A DNA stretch of 64,000 nucleotides, taken from assembly GCA_029259715.1 (NCBI GenBank), contig JAJDEP010000016.1, positions 248,001 through 312,000 on the forward strand. Direction: 5' to 3'. The stretch is from Planctomycetota bacterium (GTDB lineage Bacteria > Planctomycetota > B15-G4). Below the pieces are notes generated by a model, which was given only the letters and a program-made list of their open reading frames with translations, was not told where the DNA came from and searched no databases. The position numbers were made by a program, and so were the translations under genes. Positions 29,808 to 38,398 of the stretch are shown piece by piece. Within the stretch, counting starts at the first letter, position 1. The number at the start of each line of letters is the position of its first letter.

Positions 29808-30271
29808 GTTCCGGCTTGGGCACCTTCGACATCGTCTTCCTGTCCCTCTGGGTCGTGCTGGCGTTCCTGTTCTGGCGCACCTACGTCAGCTCCGAGAGCT
29901 TCTTCTCGTCGCTGCTGAAGGTCGGGGCCCTGATCGGCTTCGTCTACTTCACCATCCGCGGCTTCGACTGGCTGCAGGCCGAGGTGGACGCCGAGCACGT
30001 GATCACCTTCGGCGAGCCGGCCACGGTGGGCGGGCCCCGCGTGCCCCTGCTGGCCGACGCCTTCACCTGGTTCGTGGGCGCCCTGGTGCTGCTCGTGATC
30101 TGGTACGCGCGCAACAAGTTCACCACCGTCGCCGCGCTCATGCTCTCCACCTGGGATCGCGGCAACTGGTTCATGCTGCCGATCATCTTCGTGTTGATGA
30201 CCATCGGGCTGCTGCTCGTGGCGGCTGCGGCGAGTCCGGTGCTCTCGCCGTTCATCTACACCCTGTTCTAG
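29804..30271 (+). CDS. Membrane protein with C-terminal DUF5989 segment
   Basis: A 155-residue membrane protein with about four membrane segments. Its last 35 residues (NWFMLPIIFVLMTIGLLLVA and then APFIYTLF-like SPFIYTLF) match DUF5989, which is normally a free-standing protein of about 50 residues beside NodU-type carbamoyltransferases. Here it appears fused to a longer N-terminal membrane region. It starts at GTG 29804, overlapping the carbamoyltransferase stop by 4 bp (GTGA), so translation is probably coupled. A long palindrome begins 11 bases after its stop. DUF5989 recognition is from memory. Confidence 0.75.
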   Translation: MSSGLGTFDIVFLSLWVVLAFLFWRTYVSSESFFSSLLKVGALIGFVYFTIRGFDWLQAEVDAEHVITFGEPATVGGPRVPLLADAFTWFVGALVLLVIWYARNKFTTVAALMLSTWDRGNWFMLPIIFVLMTIGLLLVAAAASPVLSPFIYTLF

Positions 30272-30282
30272 GGGGCTGCGAA

Positions 30283-30371
30283 GGGGTCGGGGAAACGGGA
30301 GGCCTCTCCCGCGAACCCACACCTTCGGTGCGGGATTGTTCGCGGGAGAGGCCTCCCGTTTCCCCGACCCC
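30283..30371. repeat. Perfect 34-bp inverted repeat between convergent genes
   Basis: Arms 30283-30316 and 30338-30371 are exact reverse complements over 34 bp (left arm begins GGGGTCGGGGAAACGGGAGG), with a 21-base loop containing ACCTTCGGT. It separates the convergent genes ending at 30271 and 30449. A smaller hairpin, CCCAACC...GGTTGGG, follows at about 30373-30397. It may be a two-way terminator; there is no T-run. Confidence 0.85.
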
Positions 30372-30448
30372 GCCCCAACCTTGCTGCACGGGTTGGGATT
30401 GCATGCACGGGGAGTGCGAGCCGTGGGGGCGCAGGGGGGGGGAGCTGG

Positions 30449-31066
30449 CTACCGCTTGGTGGCGGGCTTGCTCAGGTTGCTGCCGGGCTTGGGTTTGGCG
30501 GCGGCGGTGGGGGCCTTGCGGGGGGCGCCGATGCCCGTGCCCTTGATGGTCTGGTTGAGGGCTTTGCGGTGGGGTTCGGGGAAGAGGTACTGCATCTGCG
30601 CCGAGAGCTTGAGGGCCAGGGCCGGCGAGGCGGCGTTGCGGTAGCTCTTGGCCACCGTCTCGAAGCGGTGCATGTAGGGGCAGGCGAGGGTGAAGAAGAG
30701 CGCCGCCGCGGTGAGGCCCATGAGCGAGCCGAAGTGCTTGGAGTGGACCTCCACCGGGTCCTTCTTCTTGCCGGCCCGGGCGCTCAGGACCCGGGCCAGG
30801 ATGGGCAGCGACAGTAGCGCGCCGGTGACGGCGCCGAAGGCCATGAACTGGGCGTGCCAATTCGCGGCGTCGGTGGCGGTGTTGGGCATCTGCTTGAGCA
30901 GGAAGGGCCCCATCCGCTGGCCCAGGAACATGGCCACGATCAGGAACAGGACCATGCCGAAGACCGGGCCGAGGCCCTTGTTGAGGCCGAGGAAGTAGCC
31001 GGTCACCAGCAGAGCCAGGGCGACCCAGTCGATGACCGCGAGCTCGAGGGACCAGGTCGTTTCCAC
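30449..31066 (-). CDS. CvpA-like membrane protein
   Basis: A 205-residue protein with about four membrane segments (roughly 8-28, 32-52, 78-96 and 112-132) and a Lys/Pro/Ala-rich C-terminal tail from about 170. The start, VIDWVALALLVTGYFLGLNKGL, has the form of CvpA family proteins (ID...G..GllrG), which are linked to colicin V export and envelope stress. The similarity is by eye and moderate. The start is GTG 31066 with GGAG 7 bases upstream. It is divergent from the transketolase-like gene and convergent with the carbamoyltransferase cluster. Confidence 0.6.
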   Translation of the reverse strand: METTWSLELAVIDWVALALLVTGYFLGLNKGLGPVFGMVLFLIVAMFLGQRMGPFLLKQMPNTATDAANWHAQFMAFGAVTGALLSLPILARVLSARAGKKKDPVEVHSKHFGSLMGLTAAALFFTLACPYMHRFETVAKSYRNAASPALALKLSAQMQYLFPEPHRKALNQTIKGTGIGAPRKAPTAAAKPKPGSNLSKPATKR

Positions 31067-31139
31067 CGGCGATCTCCGGGGCAGTCGGCGAGAGAGGTCG
31101 ATCGGTGCGGGAGGGGTCGGCGGCGAATCCCGAACCGCT

Positions 31140-31145
31140 TATAGT
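31140..31145 (+). promoter_or_regulatory. -10-like hexamer TATAGT upstream of the transketolase-like gene
   Basis: TATAGT lies 33 bases before the ATG at 31179. No clear -35. Confidence 0.35.
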
Positions 31146-31178
31146 GTCCCGTTCCGCCTTCCCCTGCAGAATCCCGTC

Positions 31179-33521
31179 ATGCGACCCCTCGTTCAACTCC
31201 GAGCCGAAATCCCTTTTTGGGAAAAGACGGCCGACCTCGTCGACGAGTGCCTGGATCTGGCTCTGAATCTGAGCCAGAGCGGACACCCCGGCGGGAGCCG
31301 CTCCAAGGTCCACGCCCTGCTGACGCTGATGCTGTCGGGGGCCATGCGTTGGGACATCCGGCACCCCGAGCGGCGTTTTGCCGACCGCTTCGTGCTCGTG
31401 GCGGGGCACTGCAACCCGGTCTTCTACGCCACCTTGGCCGTGCTCAATGAGGCCCTGCGCCTGCGCCATGAGCGCACCGGGGAGGCCCGCTTTGCCCATG
31501 ACCTGGGCCGCGACTTCACCCTGCTGCCCGACGACCTGCTGACCCTGAGGCAGAACGGCGGGCTGCCCGGGCACGCGGAGATGGAGGGCAAGACCCTCTT
31601 CTTCAAGGCCAACACCGGACCCTCGGGGCACGGCGCGCCCATCGCCTGCGGCGAGGCCCTGGCGCTCAAGCACGCCGGCTGCAGCGACGTGCGGGTCTTC
31701 GCCATGGAGGGTGAGGGCGGTCACACCGCCGGCGCCCATCACGAGGTGAAGAACTCGGCCTGGGGGCTGGGCCTGGGCAACTTCATCTACTTGCTCGACT
31801 GGAACGACTGCGGCATCGACGACCACCGCATCTCCAGCGTGGTGCACGGCACACCCCAGACCTGGTTCGAGAGCTACGGCTGGCGCACCGCCGGCACCGA
31901 GTCGGGCAGCGAGTTCGCCTCGCTGCTGGAGGCCTATCACGAGGTGCTCGAGAGCCGCGACGAGACGGTGCCCGGCTGCGTGTGGTTCAAGACGCGCAAG
32001 GGGCGTGGCTATCTCAAGTACGACAACCTCTCCCACGGCGCGCCGCACAAGTACAACGACGACAAGTTCTGGCAGCTGCGCAAGGGGTTTGGCGAGAAGT
32101 ACGGCGTGGCCTACGCCGGCGAGGACGCCGAGCCGGCCGCCGACCGGGACGGTCGGGTGGAGCAGTCCCGCGGGCTGCTCGACACCGCGCTCTCGGTGCT
32201 GGCCGCCGACGAGGCCCTGGTCGACTACCTGACCGACACGCTGGTGGGCGTTGCCGACAGCGTGCCGGACGTGATCCCCGGCTTCACCTGGGACACGAGC
32301 AAGGATCCCCTCGACGATCCGGCGCTCACGCATCCCGAGCAGCTGCCCGACGATTTGTTCTTCGCGCCCGGTGAGAAGCAGCCCAACCGCAAGGGCTTCG
32401 CCAACTTCGGCGCCTACGCCAATGCGGTCGGGCACGACAAGTACGGTCGCCCGTTGTTCGTCGTGTGCGCCGCCGACCTCGCCGACAGCACGAACATCTC
32501 GGGCTTCGGCAAGGCCTGGGGCGACTTCGAGGGTTACGGCTGGTACCAGCGCGACACCGCGCAGAGCGGCACGATCCTGCCGCAGGAGATCACCGAGTTC
32601 GCCAACTCGGGCATCGTCTGCGGCATGGCCCACGTGAACCTGGCCGAGAACCCGCTGCAGGAATTCCGTGGCGTCATCGGCGGCTGCGCGACCTACGGCT
32701 CGTTCAGCTACCTGAAGTACGGGCCCATGCGCCTGTTCAGCCAGGCCGCGCAGGACAGCCAGATCAAGACCGGCCGCGTGCTGTGGGTGGCCGGACACAG
32801 CGGGCCCGAGACCGCCGAGGACAGCCGCACCCACTTCGGCATCTTCAGCCCGGGCGTGACGTCATTGTTCCCCCGCGGGCACGTGCTGAACATGCACCCG
32901 TGGGAGGCCAACGAGGTGCCCGTGATGCTGGCCGCGGCGCTCGGCAGCGGCGTGCCCATCATCGTGCTTCACCTGACCCGGCCGCCCATCGAGATCCCCG
33001 ACCGGAAGGCTCTGGGCATGGACGGCCATCACGCCGCGGCCAAGGGCGCCTACGTGATCCGGCCCTTCGACGAGAGCCGGCCCAAGGACGGCACGGTCAT
33101 CGTGCGCGGGACGAGTTCGACGGCCAACCTCGTCAAACTGCTGCCGTGGCTCGCGAGCGACGGACCCAATGTGAAGGTGGTGGCGGCCGTGTCCCACGGC
33201 CTGTTCCGCCTCGCCGGCCAAGCCTATCGGGACGCGGTGCTGCCGGACGAGGAGTGGGCCGATTCGATGGTCATCAGCAACACGGCCCGCTGGAACATGA
33301 ATAACTGGATCCCTCATGCAATAGCTGCGGATTATGCGCTCACGCCCGACCACGACGATCGCTGGAGGACCGGCGGCACGGTGGATCAGATCACGGCCGA
33401 GTCCCATCTCGACGTCGATCACCAGCGCGAGGCCATCGAGCGATTCGTGGCCGAGCGGGGCGAGCGGCAGGCGCGGATGGCCACGTGGCAGGGCCGCGAA
33501 ACGTCGCCTGCGGGGGCCTGA
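31179..33521 (+). CDS. Transketolase-like thiamine-diphosphate enzyme
   Basis: A 780-residue cytoplasmic protein with the transketolase domain order. The N-terminal ThDP-binding domain has NLSQSGHPGGSRSK and FVLVAGHCNPVFYA, then MEGEGGHTAG...LLDWNDCGIDD in place of the usual GDG-(x)-N motif. A pyrimidine-binding domain (about 400-600) and a C-terminal transketolase domain (about 610-740) follow. The family moves two-carbon ketol units in the pentose phosphate pathway. At 780 residues it is over 100 longer than classical TktA, and the glycine motif is divergent, so a specialised substrate is possible. The ATG at 31179 is followed directly by the domain. Confidence 0.75.
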   Translation: MRPLVQLRAEIPFWEKTADLVDECLDLALNLSQSGHPGGSRSKVHALLTLMLSGAMRWDIRHPERRFADRFVLVAGHCNPVFYATLAVLNEALRLRHERTGEARFAHDLGRDFTLLPDDLLTLRQNGGLPGHAEMEGKTLFFKANTGPSGHGAPIACGEALALKHAGCSDVRVFAMEGEGGHTAGAHHEVKNSAWGLGLGNFIYLLDWNDCGIDDHRISSVVHGTPQTWFESYGWRTAGTESGSEFASLLEAYHEVLESRDETVPGCVWFKTRKGRGYLKYDNLSHGAPHKYNDDKFWQLRKGFGEKYGVAYAGEDAEPAADRDGRVEQSRGLLDTALSVLAADEALVDYLTDTLVGVADSVPDVIPGFTWDTSKDPLDDPALTHPEQLPDDLFFAPGEKQPNRKGFANFGAYANAVGHDKYGRPLFVVCAADLADSTNISGFGKAWGDFEGYGWYQRDTAQSGTILPQEITEFANSGIVCGMAHVNLAENPLQEFRGVIGGCATYGSFSYLKYGPMRLFSQAAQDSQIKTGRVLWVAGHSGPETAEDSRTHFGIFSPGVTSLFPRGHVLNMHPWEANEVPVMLAAALGSGVPIIVLHLTRPPIEIPDRKALGMDGHHAAAKGAYVIRPFDESRPKDGTVIVRGTSSTANLVKLLPWLASDGPNVKVVAAVSHGLFRLAGQAYRDAVLPDEEWADSMVISNTARWNMNNWIPHAIAADYALTPDHDDRWRTGGTVDQITAESHLDVDHQREAIERFVAERGERQARMATWQGRETSPAGA

Positions 33522-33832
33522 CGGGACATCCACTCGGGAGCCCCACGACGCTGGCCTCGCCACAGGGGCGGCCGGCCCGGATCCATGTCGAGCCGGTGAT
33601 ACCGGTCCCCGGCAACACCGACCCGGCCCGGAACGGTCGATTCAACAATGGACAAACCCCCACGAACGGTTATTCGTAAGGGGCAACGGGAGTGGGATGA
33701 AGGTGGGCGGATGGGCTCGGCACGATCGCGAGCAGCCGGTGTGGTCACACCGGCACGGTCAAAAGCTAGGAGACGTGTGCGTCCGCTCACGGCCCGGCTG
33801 CCGAGAGCGAGCAAACTCGAGGGGATGAATTG
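33522..33832. other. Intergenic region without recognised features
   Basis: Between the transketolase-like gene and the GNAT gene. Short open frames here look like chance. No clear promoter or hairpin is seen, although a less GC-rich stretch at 33638-33682 could hold the promoter of the downstream gene. Confidence 0.5.
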
Positions 33833-34720
33833 ATGAGCGTCACGGAACCTGCTGCTGAACTGAGGGTCGTGGAGACCGTGCCGAAGGCGGTGGCTCTCGC
33901 GTTCCTGAAGGGAGAGGCCCAGGAGAACGTGTTCCTCATCTCGCGCATCAAGGACGCGGGGATGGAGAACAAGCGCAACCCCGCCCACGGTGACTTCCTC
34001 GGGGTGTTCGACGAGGACCAGTCGCTGCGCGGCCTCGCCTTCCTGGGCAACAGCGGCACCCTCGTGATCTCCGTCGACGAGGCCTCCGTCGCGCGCATGT
34101 TCGTGCGGCCCATCGCCGACCGCGGCTACCGCTTCTCGATCTTCGTCTCCGAGGACCGCGCCGGCCGCGACTTCCTGCAGAACTACAAGCGCGAGACCGG
34201 CCTGGCCGCCACGCTCAACCGGCGCCAGCCCTTCTACGTGTTGACGCCCAAGACCCTGGCCAAGGGCCTCAAGGACATCGACATGGAGCAGGCCAGCCTC
34301 GACTCCATCGACGAGCTCACCGAGCTGTCGTGCGCCATGGTGTGCGAGGACCTCAAGCTCGACGTCAACCAGGTCGACCGCAAGCGCTACCGGCTGCGCA
34401 TGACCGAGAAGGTCATGGACGGGCGCGCGTTCCTGTGTCGCGGCGAGCAGGGCGAACCGATCTTCAAGTGCGACCTGGCCGTGATGGGCGAGGACGGCGG
34501 CTTGCTCGAGGGCGTGTTCACGCCCAAGACGAACCGCAAGAAGTCGGTGGCCACGCGGGCCATCTGGACCCTCAGCAAGGACCTCTTCAACCGCAAGACC
34601 GTGCCCTTCATCGCCCTGCACGTGGACGAGAAGAACAAGGCCGCGCGGAAGGTCTACGAGAACGTCGGCTTCGAGCACCGCGGCGATTTCCGCCTGGCGC
34701 TGATGCCCACCGTGGTCTGA
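33833..34720 (+). CDS. GNAT-family acetyltransferase with N-terminal DUF4081-like domain
   Basis: A 295-residue cytoplasmic protein. The C-terminal third has the GNAT fold with the acetyl-CoA site in the form GVFTPKTNRKKSVATRAI and the family end HVDEKNKAARKVYENVGFEH. The N-terminal region (about 10-130) looks like DUF4081, which precedes GNAT domains in several acetyltransferases. The canonical Q/RxxGxG/A loop is degenerate (TNRKKSVA), so acetyl-CoA binding may be altered. The ATG at 33833 has GAGGGG about 9 bases upstream, with an in-frame TTG just before it. The substrate is unknown. Confidence 0.7.
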   Translation: MSVTEPAAELRVVETVPKAVALAFLKGEAQENVFLISRIKDAGMENKRNPAHGDFLGVFDEDQSLRGLAFLGNSGTLVISVDEASVARMFVRPIADRGYRFSIFVSEDRAGRDFLQNYKRETGLAATLNRRQPFYVLTPKTLAKGLKDIDMEQASLDSIDELTELSCAMVCEDLKLDVNQVDRKRYRLRMTEKVMDGRAFLCRGEQGEPIFKCDLAVMGEDGGLLEGVFTPKTNRKKSVATRAIWTLSKDLFNRKTVPFIALHVDEKNKAARKVYENVGFEHRGDFRLALMPTVV

Positions 34721-34783
34721 GCGACCACCGCCTGACGGGCACGTTCCCTCGGGCGCGCGGCCCCCGGATCGGGGAATCGCGAC

Positions 34784-34789
34784 TAGGAT
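34784..34789 (+). promoter_or_regulatory. -10-like hexamer TAGGAT upstream of the first beta-helix gene
   Basis: TAGGAT lies about 70 bases before the ATG at 34859; no convincing -35. Confidence 0.3.
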
Positions 34790-34858
34790 GAGGCGGGCCG
34801 GTGCTGACTTGCGTCTGGGGAAGGCGTGGGCGCCGGCGACTCCCGAGGAGGACCTGCG

Positions 34859-36595
34859 ATGGGATTCCGCTCACGCACGGCTTCGGTCGGCGCATCCGCC
34901 TGCACCTTCGCCAGCGCGCTGACCTTGGCGTTGGGCGCCCTCGCCACCCCCGCGCTCGCCGACACGCTCACCGTGCCTGGCGATCACGCCTCGATCCAAG
35001 CGGCCATCGACGCGGCCGTCGACCTTGACGAGGTCCTGGTGTCGCCCGGCACCTACGTCGAGGCCATCGACTTCCTCGGCAAGGACATCGCGGTGCGCAG
35101 CACCGACGGCGCCCTGCACACGACCATCGACGGCAACGGCGCCGGGTCGACGGTGAGCTTCCTCGACAACGAAGGCGTCAACGCGGTCCTCGAGGGCTTC
35201 ACCATCACGGGCGGCGTGGGCGATCTGAATCCGGCCGGATTCCCGTTCGTCGTCGTCGGCGGGGGCGTGGTGGTCGCCGGGGCGAGCCCGGTCATCCGGT
35301 GCTGCACAGTGCGCGGGAACACGGCCGACTGGGGCGGCGGCATCTTCGTGGTGGGCGACTCGGCGCCCTACGGGCAGGCCAAACCGCTCATCGAGAATTG
35401 CGTCATCGAGGGCAACGACGCCCTCAGCGGCGGGGGCCTGCAGGTGCAGCGGGGCTCGCCGACGGTGGACGGATGCCTGATCCGCAACAACTCCGCCACG
35501 AGCGGAGGCGGCTTCCTGGCGGTGCCGGGCACCTCCGGCGACGTCAACCTCGTCGACACCGTCATCGAGGGCAACACGGCCACGTCCGGCGCCGGCGGCT
35601 GGACCTCCACCACGAGCAACGTCGCCGACATCATCATGACCCGCTGCCGCTTCCTCGGGAACGTGGCCAGTGGACCGGGTGGCGGGCTGTTCATGTTCGG
35701 CAACGAGGACGGCCTCTTCGTGGGCGATTCGAGTCAGCAAGTGCTCGCGTGCGACTTCATCGGCAACCAGGCCGCCCGCGGCGGCGGACTGGTCTTCGAT
35801 GCAGACGGCTTCGGCAGCCGTCCGGAGCTCGACGTGCATGACTGCTTGTTGGCCGACAACGTGGCGAACAGCGTCGGGTTCGGCGGCGCCATCTGGGCCA
35901 ACCTCGACGACGCCCAGATCAACGTCCACGACTCGACGCTCGCCGACAACACCGCTTCGGTGTCCGGCGGGGCGATGCAGCTGCAAGGCAGCAGCACGGC
36001 CGGCAGCGGCCTGCTGCGTTGCATCGTGTGGGGCAACAGCAGCCCGCACATCACCGGCAACCTGGTGCAGGACACGGCCATCATCAACAACGTCCTCGAG
36101 GGCGGCGTGCCCATCGGCGGGAACACCGTCGTGGCCGATCCGCTCTTCTGGGACCCGGTCGTCGACGACTACGACCTGATGCCAGGGTCGCCCGGCGCGG
36201 GCTGGGGCGCGCGCCCCGAGGAGGACGAGCCGTGGAGCGACCTCGGCCGTGCACTCCCCGGCGTCAGCGGCTTCCCGCAGCTCGTGGGCTTCGGTCCGCT
36301 CACCGGCGGCTCCGTGGCCACCATCGCGCTCACGGATGCCGCGCCGAGCGCGGGCGCGATCTTCTTCATGGGTTTCTCGGATGCCGACCTGCCCCTCGAA
36401 GGCGGCACGCTGGTGCCCGACCCGACGTTCATCCTGGTTTTCGTCACCGATCCTGCCGGTGAGGTGAACGCCGCCGGCTCGCTGTCCGTGAGCACACTCG
36501 TGGGCCTCGAACTGCACATGCAGTTCTGGATGCTCGACGACTGCGCGACGCGGGGCTTCTCGGCCAGCAACGGGTTGAGAGGCATCACGCAGTAG
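34859..36595 (+). CDS. Secreted right-handed beta-helix protein with C-terminal GGxLVP module
   Basis: A 578-residue secreted protein. The signal peptide ends about ATPALA-DT (residue 34). The opening LTVPGDHASIQAAIDAAVD is the typical start of pectate-lyase-like right-handed beta-helices, followed by helix rungs rich in N, G and V (about 50-430), with recurring phrases such as IEGNTATSG and GGGL. The last 110 residues hold the shared module: IFFMGFSDADLPLEGGTLVP, then a strand-rich part ending in LRGITQ. There is no catalytic motif; proteins of this kind bind or process polysaccharides, or are surface structures. The ATG at 34859 has GAGGAGG about 8 bases upstream. A paralogue follows at 36618. 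Confidence 0.82.
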   Translation: MGFRSRTASVGASACTFASALTLALGALATPALADTLTVPGDHASIQAAIDAAVDLDEVLVSPGTYVEAIDFLGKDIAVRSTDGALHTTIDGNGAGSTVSFLDNEGVNAVLEGFTITGGVGDLNPAGFPFVVVGGGVVVAGASPVIRCCTVRGNTADWGGGIFVVGDSAPYGQAKPLIENCVIEGNDALSGGGLQVQRGSPTVDGCLIRNNSATSGGGFLAVPGTSGDVNLVDTVIEGNTATSGAGGWTSTTSNVADIIMTRCRFLGNVASGPGGGLFMFGNEDGLFVGDSSQQVLACDFIGNQAARGGGLVFDADGFGSRPELDVHDCLLADNVANSVGFGGAIWANLDDAQINVHDSTLADNTASVSGGAMQLQGSSTAGSGLLRCIVWGNSSPHITGNLVQDTAIINNVLEGGVPIGGNTVVADPLFWDPVVDDYDLMPGSPGAGWGARPEEDEPWSDLGRALPGVSGFPQLVGFGPLTGGSVATIALTDAAPSAGAIFFMGFSDADLPLEGGTLVPDPTFILVFVTDPAGEVNAAGSLSVSTLVGLELHMQFWMLDDCATRGFSASNGLRGITQ

Positions 36596-36617
36596 GAGTC
36601 GCCTCGGAGGTCGTGCC

Positions 36618-38336
36618 ATGACGCGCGTTTGTTTCGCCCCCCGGGTCGCCGCCCGCATGGCCGTACTCGGAGCGTGGGCCCTGATGTGGTTCGCGCCGGC
36701 CGGTCAGGCCGAGACGATCCGCGTGCCCGTCGACCAACCGACCATCCAGGCGGCCATCGACGCGGCTGCGGTCGGCGATGAGGTGGTGGTATCGGCCGGC
36801 ATCTACTTCGAGAACATCGTCTTCCGGGGCCGGGACATTGTGGTTCGCAGCCGCGGTGGCGTGGCCGCGACGATCATCGACGGCGGTGGCGCAGGGCCGG
36901 TGGTCACCTTCACCGGCGGTGAATCCCAGGACTGCATCCTCGACGGCTTCACGCTGCGCGGCGGGGTCGGCGTGGCGGCGGAGGGGTACGTTTCGGTGGG
37001 CGGGGGCCTGCACGTCGTCGGGGCCTGGCCCGTGATCCGCGCCTGCACCATCCGGGAGTGTTCCGCCGAAAGAGGCGGCGGCGTCTACGTGGGGGGTGTG
37101 GCCCAGGACGCGACCAAGCTGCTCTCCTGCGTGATCGAGGACAACGCGGCCAACTTCGGCGGCGGCATCTTCCAGGAGGTGGCGCGGCTGGAGATCTTCG
37201 ACTGCCTGGTGCGCCGCAACACGGCCACGATCCAGGGCGGCGGCTTCCACTCGCGCCCGCTCGGCGGGACTACGAGCATCTATCAGCAGTCGGTGATCGA
37301 GCACAACGTCTCGGGCGGCGGCGGGGGCGGCGGCACGTTCGTCGTGGAGGGCGACGGCGTCTACCTCGTGGGCGAGAGCCTGTTCAGGGAGAACACGGCG
37401 GCCGGACCGGGCGGGGGGCTGAACATCATCAGCCACGCCACGGGAGGCGGGGCGGCCGAGCATGGCAACGTGGGCGCGTGCGACTTCCTCGCCAACCGGG
37501 CGTCGCGCGGCGGTGCAATTGCCTACACCGCCACGTCCGACGCGACCCAGGGGCGACACACGATCCACCGTTGCCTCTTCGCGCGCAACGTCGCCGACGG
37601 ACACGACCTCGGCGGCGCCCTGTGGGTTTCCCAATCGGGAGCGCGGGTGCGGATCACGAGCAGCACGCTGGTCGACAACGTGGCGGCGGCGGGGGGCGGC
37701 GCCCTCTACGCCCAGGGCACCGACGGCGCGATCAGCGCCTTCCAGGGTTGCCTGGTGTGGGGCCATGGCGCGACACCCTTCGCGGGCGAGTTGGCGGCCG
37801 CCTGGTCGTATCAGCAGAGCGACGTCGAGGGCGGGGCGCCGGCAGGGGCCGTGTCCGAGGACGTGGTGCAGATCGCGCCGCGCTTCTACGACCCGCGGGT
37901 GTTCGACTACAGCGTCGCCGACGACGACCCCACCGCGGACTATGGCTCCGAGAACGGCAACGACGATCCGTGGTCGGTGATCCGCAGCGCGCTCCCCGGT
38001 CGCGAGGGCTACCCGAACATGAAGGGCGCCGGCGCCCTCACCCCGGGCACGCTCGTCTGGATGCTCTCGAGCAACCTGCCGGCGGGGTCGCCCGGACTCG
38101 CTTTCGTCGGGTTCGCCGCCGAGCCGTTCGAGCTCTTCGGCGGCACGCTCGTGCCGACGCCCCAACTCGCGCTGCCGTTCACGGTGTCCCCGCTGGGTGG
38201 GGGCATCGGTACTCTTGGCACGCTGCCCCTCGGGACACCGGCCGGACTCGAGTTCTTCGTTCAGGCCTGGGCGCTCGACCGCCGCGCCACCCAGGGCTGG
38301 GTGGCCACCGACACGATCAAGTTCCGCACGCGATAG
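36618..38336 (+). CDS. Secreted right-handed beta-helix protein (paralogue) with GGxLVP module
   Basis: A 572-residue paralogue of the preceding protein. The signal peptide ends about PAGQA-ET (residue 31). The mature start, IRVPVDQPTIQAAIDAAA, parallels the upstream protein, and the helix rungs align through the region with IFQEVARLEIFDC and GGGFHSRPLGG. The C-terminal module has LAFVGFAAEPFELFGGTLVP and ends IKFRTR. Both proteins have one PG-acid-rich hinge (DPWSVIRSALPG here, EPWSDLGRALPG there) before the module. The gap between the genes is 22 bp, so they are probably cotranscribed. A GGAGG lies about 8 bases before the ATG. Confidence 0.82.
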   Translation: MTRVCFAPRVAARMAVLGAWALMWFAPAGQAETIRVPVDQPTIQAAIDAAAVGDEVVVSAGIYFENIVFRGRDIVVRSRGGVAATIIDGGGAGPVVTFTGGESQDCILDGFTLRGGVGVAAEGYVSVGGGLHVVGAWPVIRACTIRECSAERGGGVYVGGVAQDATKLLSCVIEDNAANFGGGIFQEVARLEIFDCLVRRNTATIQGGGFHSRPLGGTTSIYQQSVIEHNVSGGGGGGGTFVVEGDGVYLVGESLFRENTAAGPGGGLNIISHATGGGAAEHGNVGACDFLANRASRGGAIAYTATSDATQGRHTIHRCLFARNVADGHDLGGALWVSQSGARVRITSSTLVDNVAAAGGGALYAQGTDGAISAFQGCLVWGHGATPFAGELAAAWSYQQSDVEGGAPAGAVSEDVVQIAPRFYDPRVFDYSVADDDPTADYGSENGNDDPWSVIRSALPGREGYPNMKGAGALTPGTLVWMLSSNLPAGSPGLAFVGFAAEPFELFGGTLVPTPQLALPFTVSPLGGGIGTLGTLPLGTPAGLEFFVQAWALDRRATQGWVATDTIKFRTR

Positions 38337-38366
38337 GCGTGGGAATCGAGCGTCCGGCGAGCCGAA

Positions 38367-38398
38367 TGCCCCGCGGCCTTAGTGCCCCGCGGCCTTAG
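38367..38398. repeat. 16-bp tandem duplication covering the trxB stop codon
   Basis: TGCCCCGCGGCCTTAG occurs at 38367-38382 and 38383-38398. The second copy contains the minus-strand TAA stop of trxB (38397-38395). The first lies just beyond it. Confidence 0.85.

Noticed and set aside
30252..32834. An 860-codon minus-strand frame
   Set aside because: It is antisense to the transketolase-like gene, low in complexity, and overlaps the true CvpA-like gene in another frame.
33648..33833. A 61-codon frame before the GNAT gene
   Set aside because: Its composition is Arg-rich shadow-like, it lacks a ribosome-binding site, and it ends in the translation start region of the real gene.
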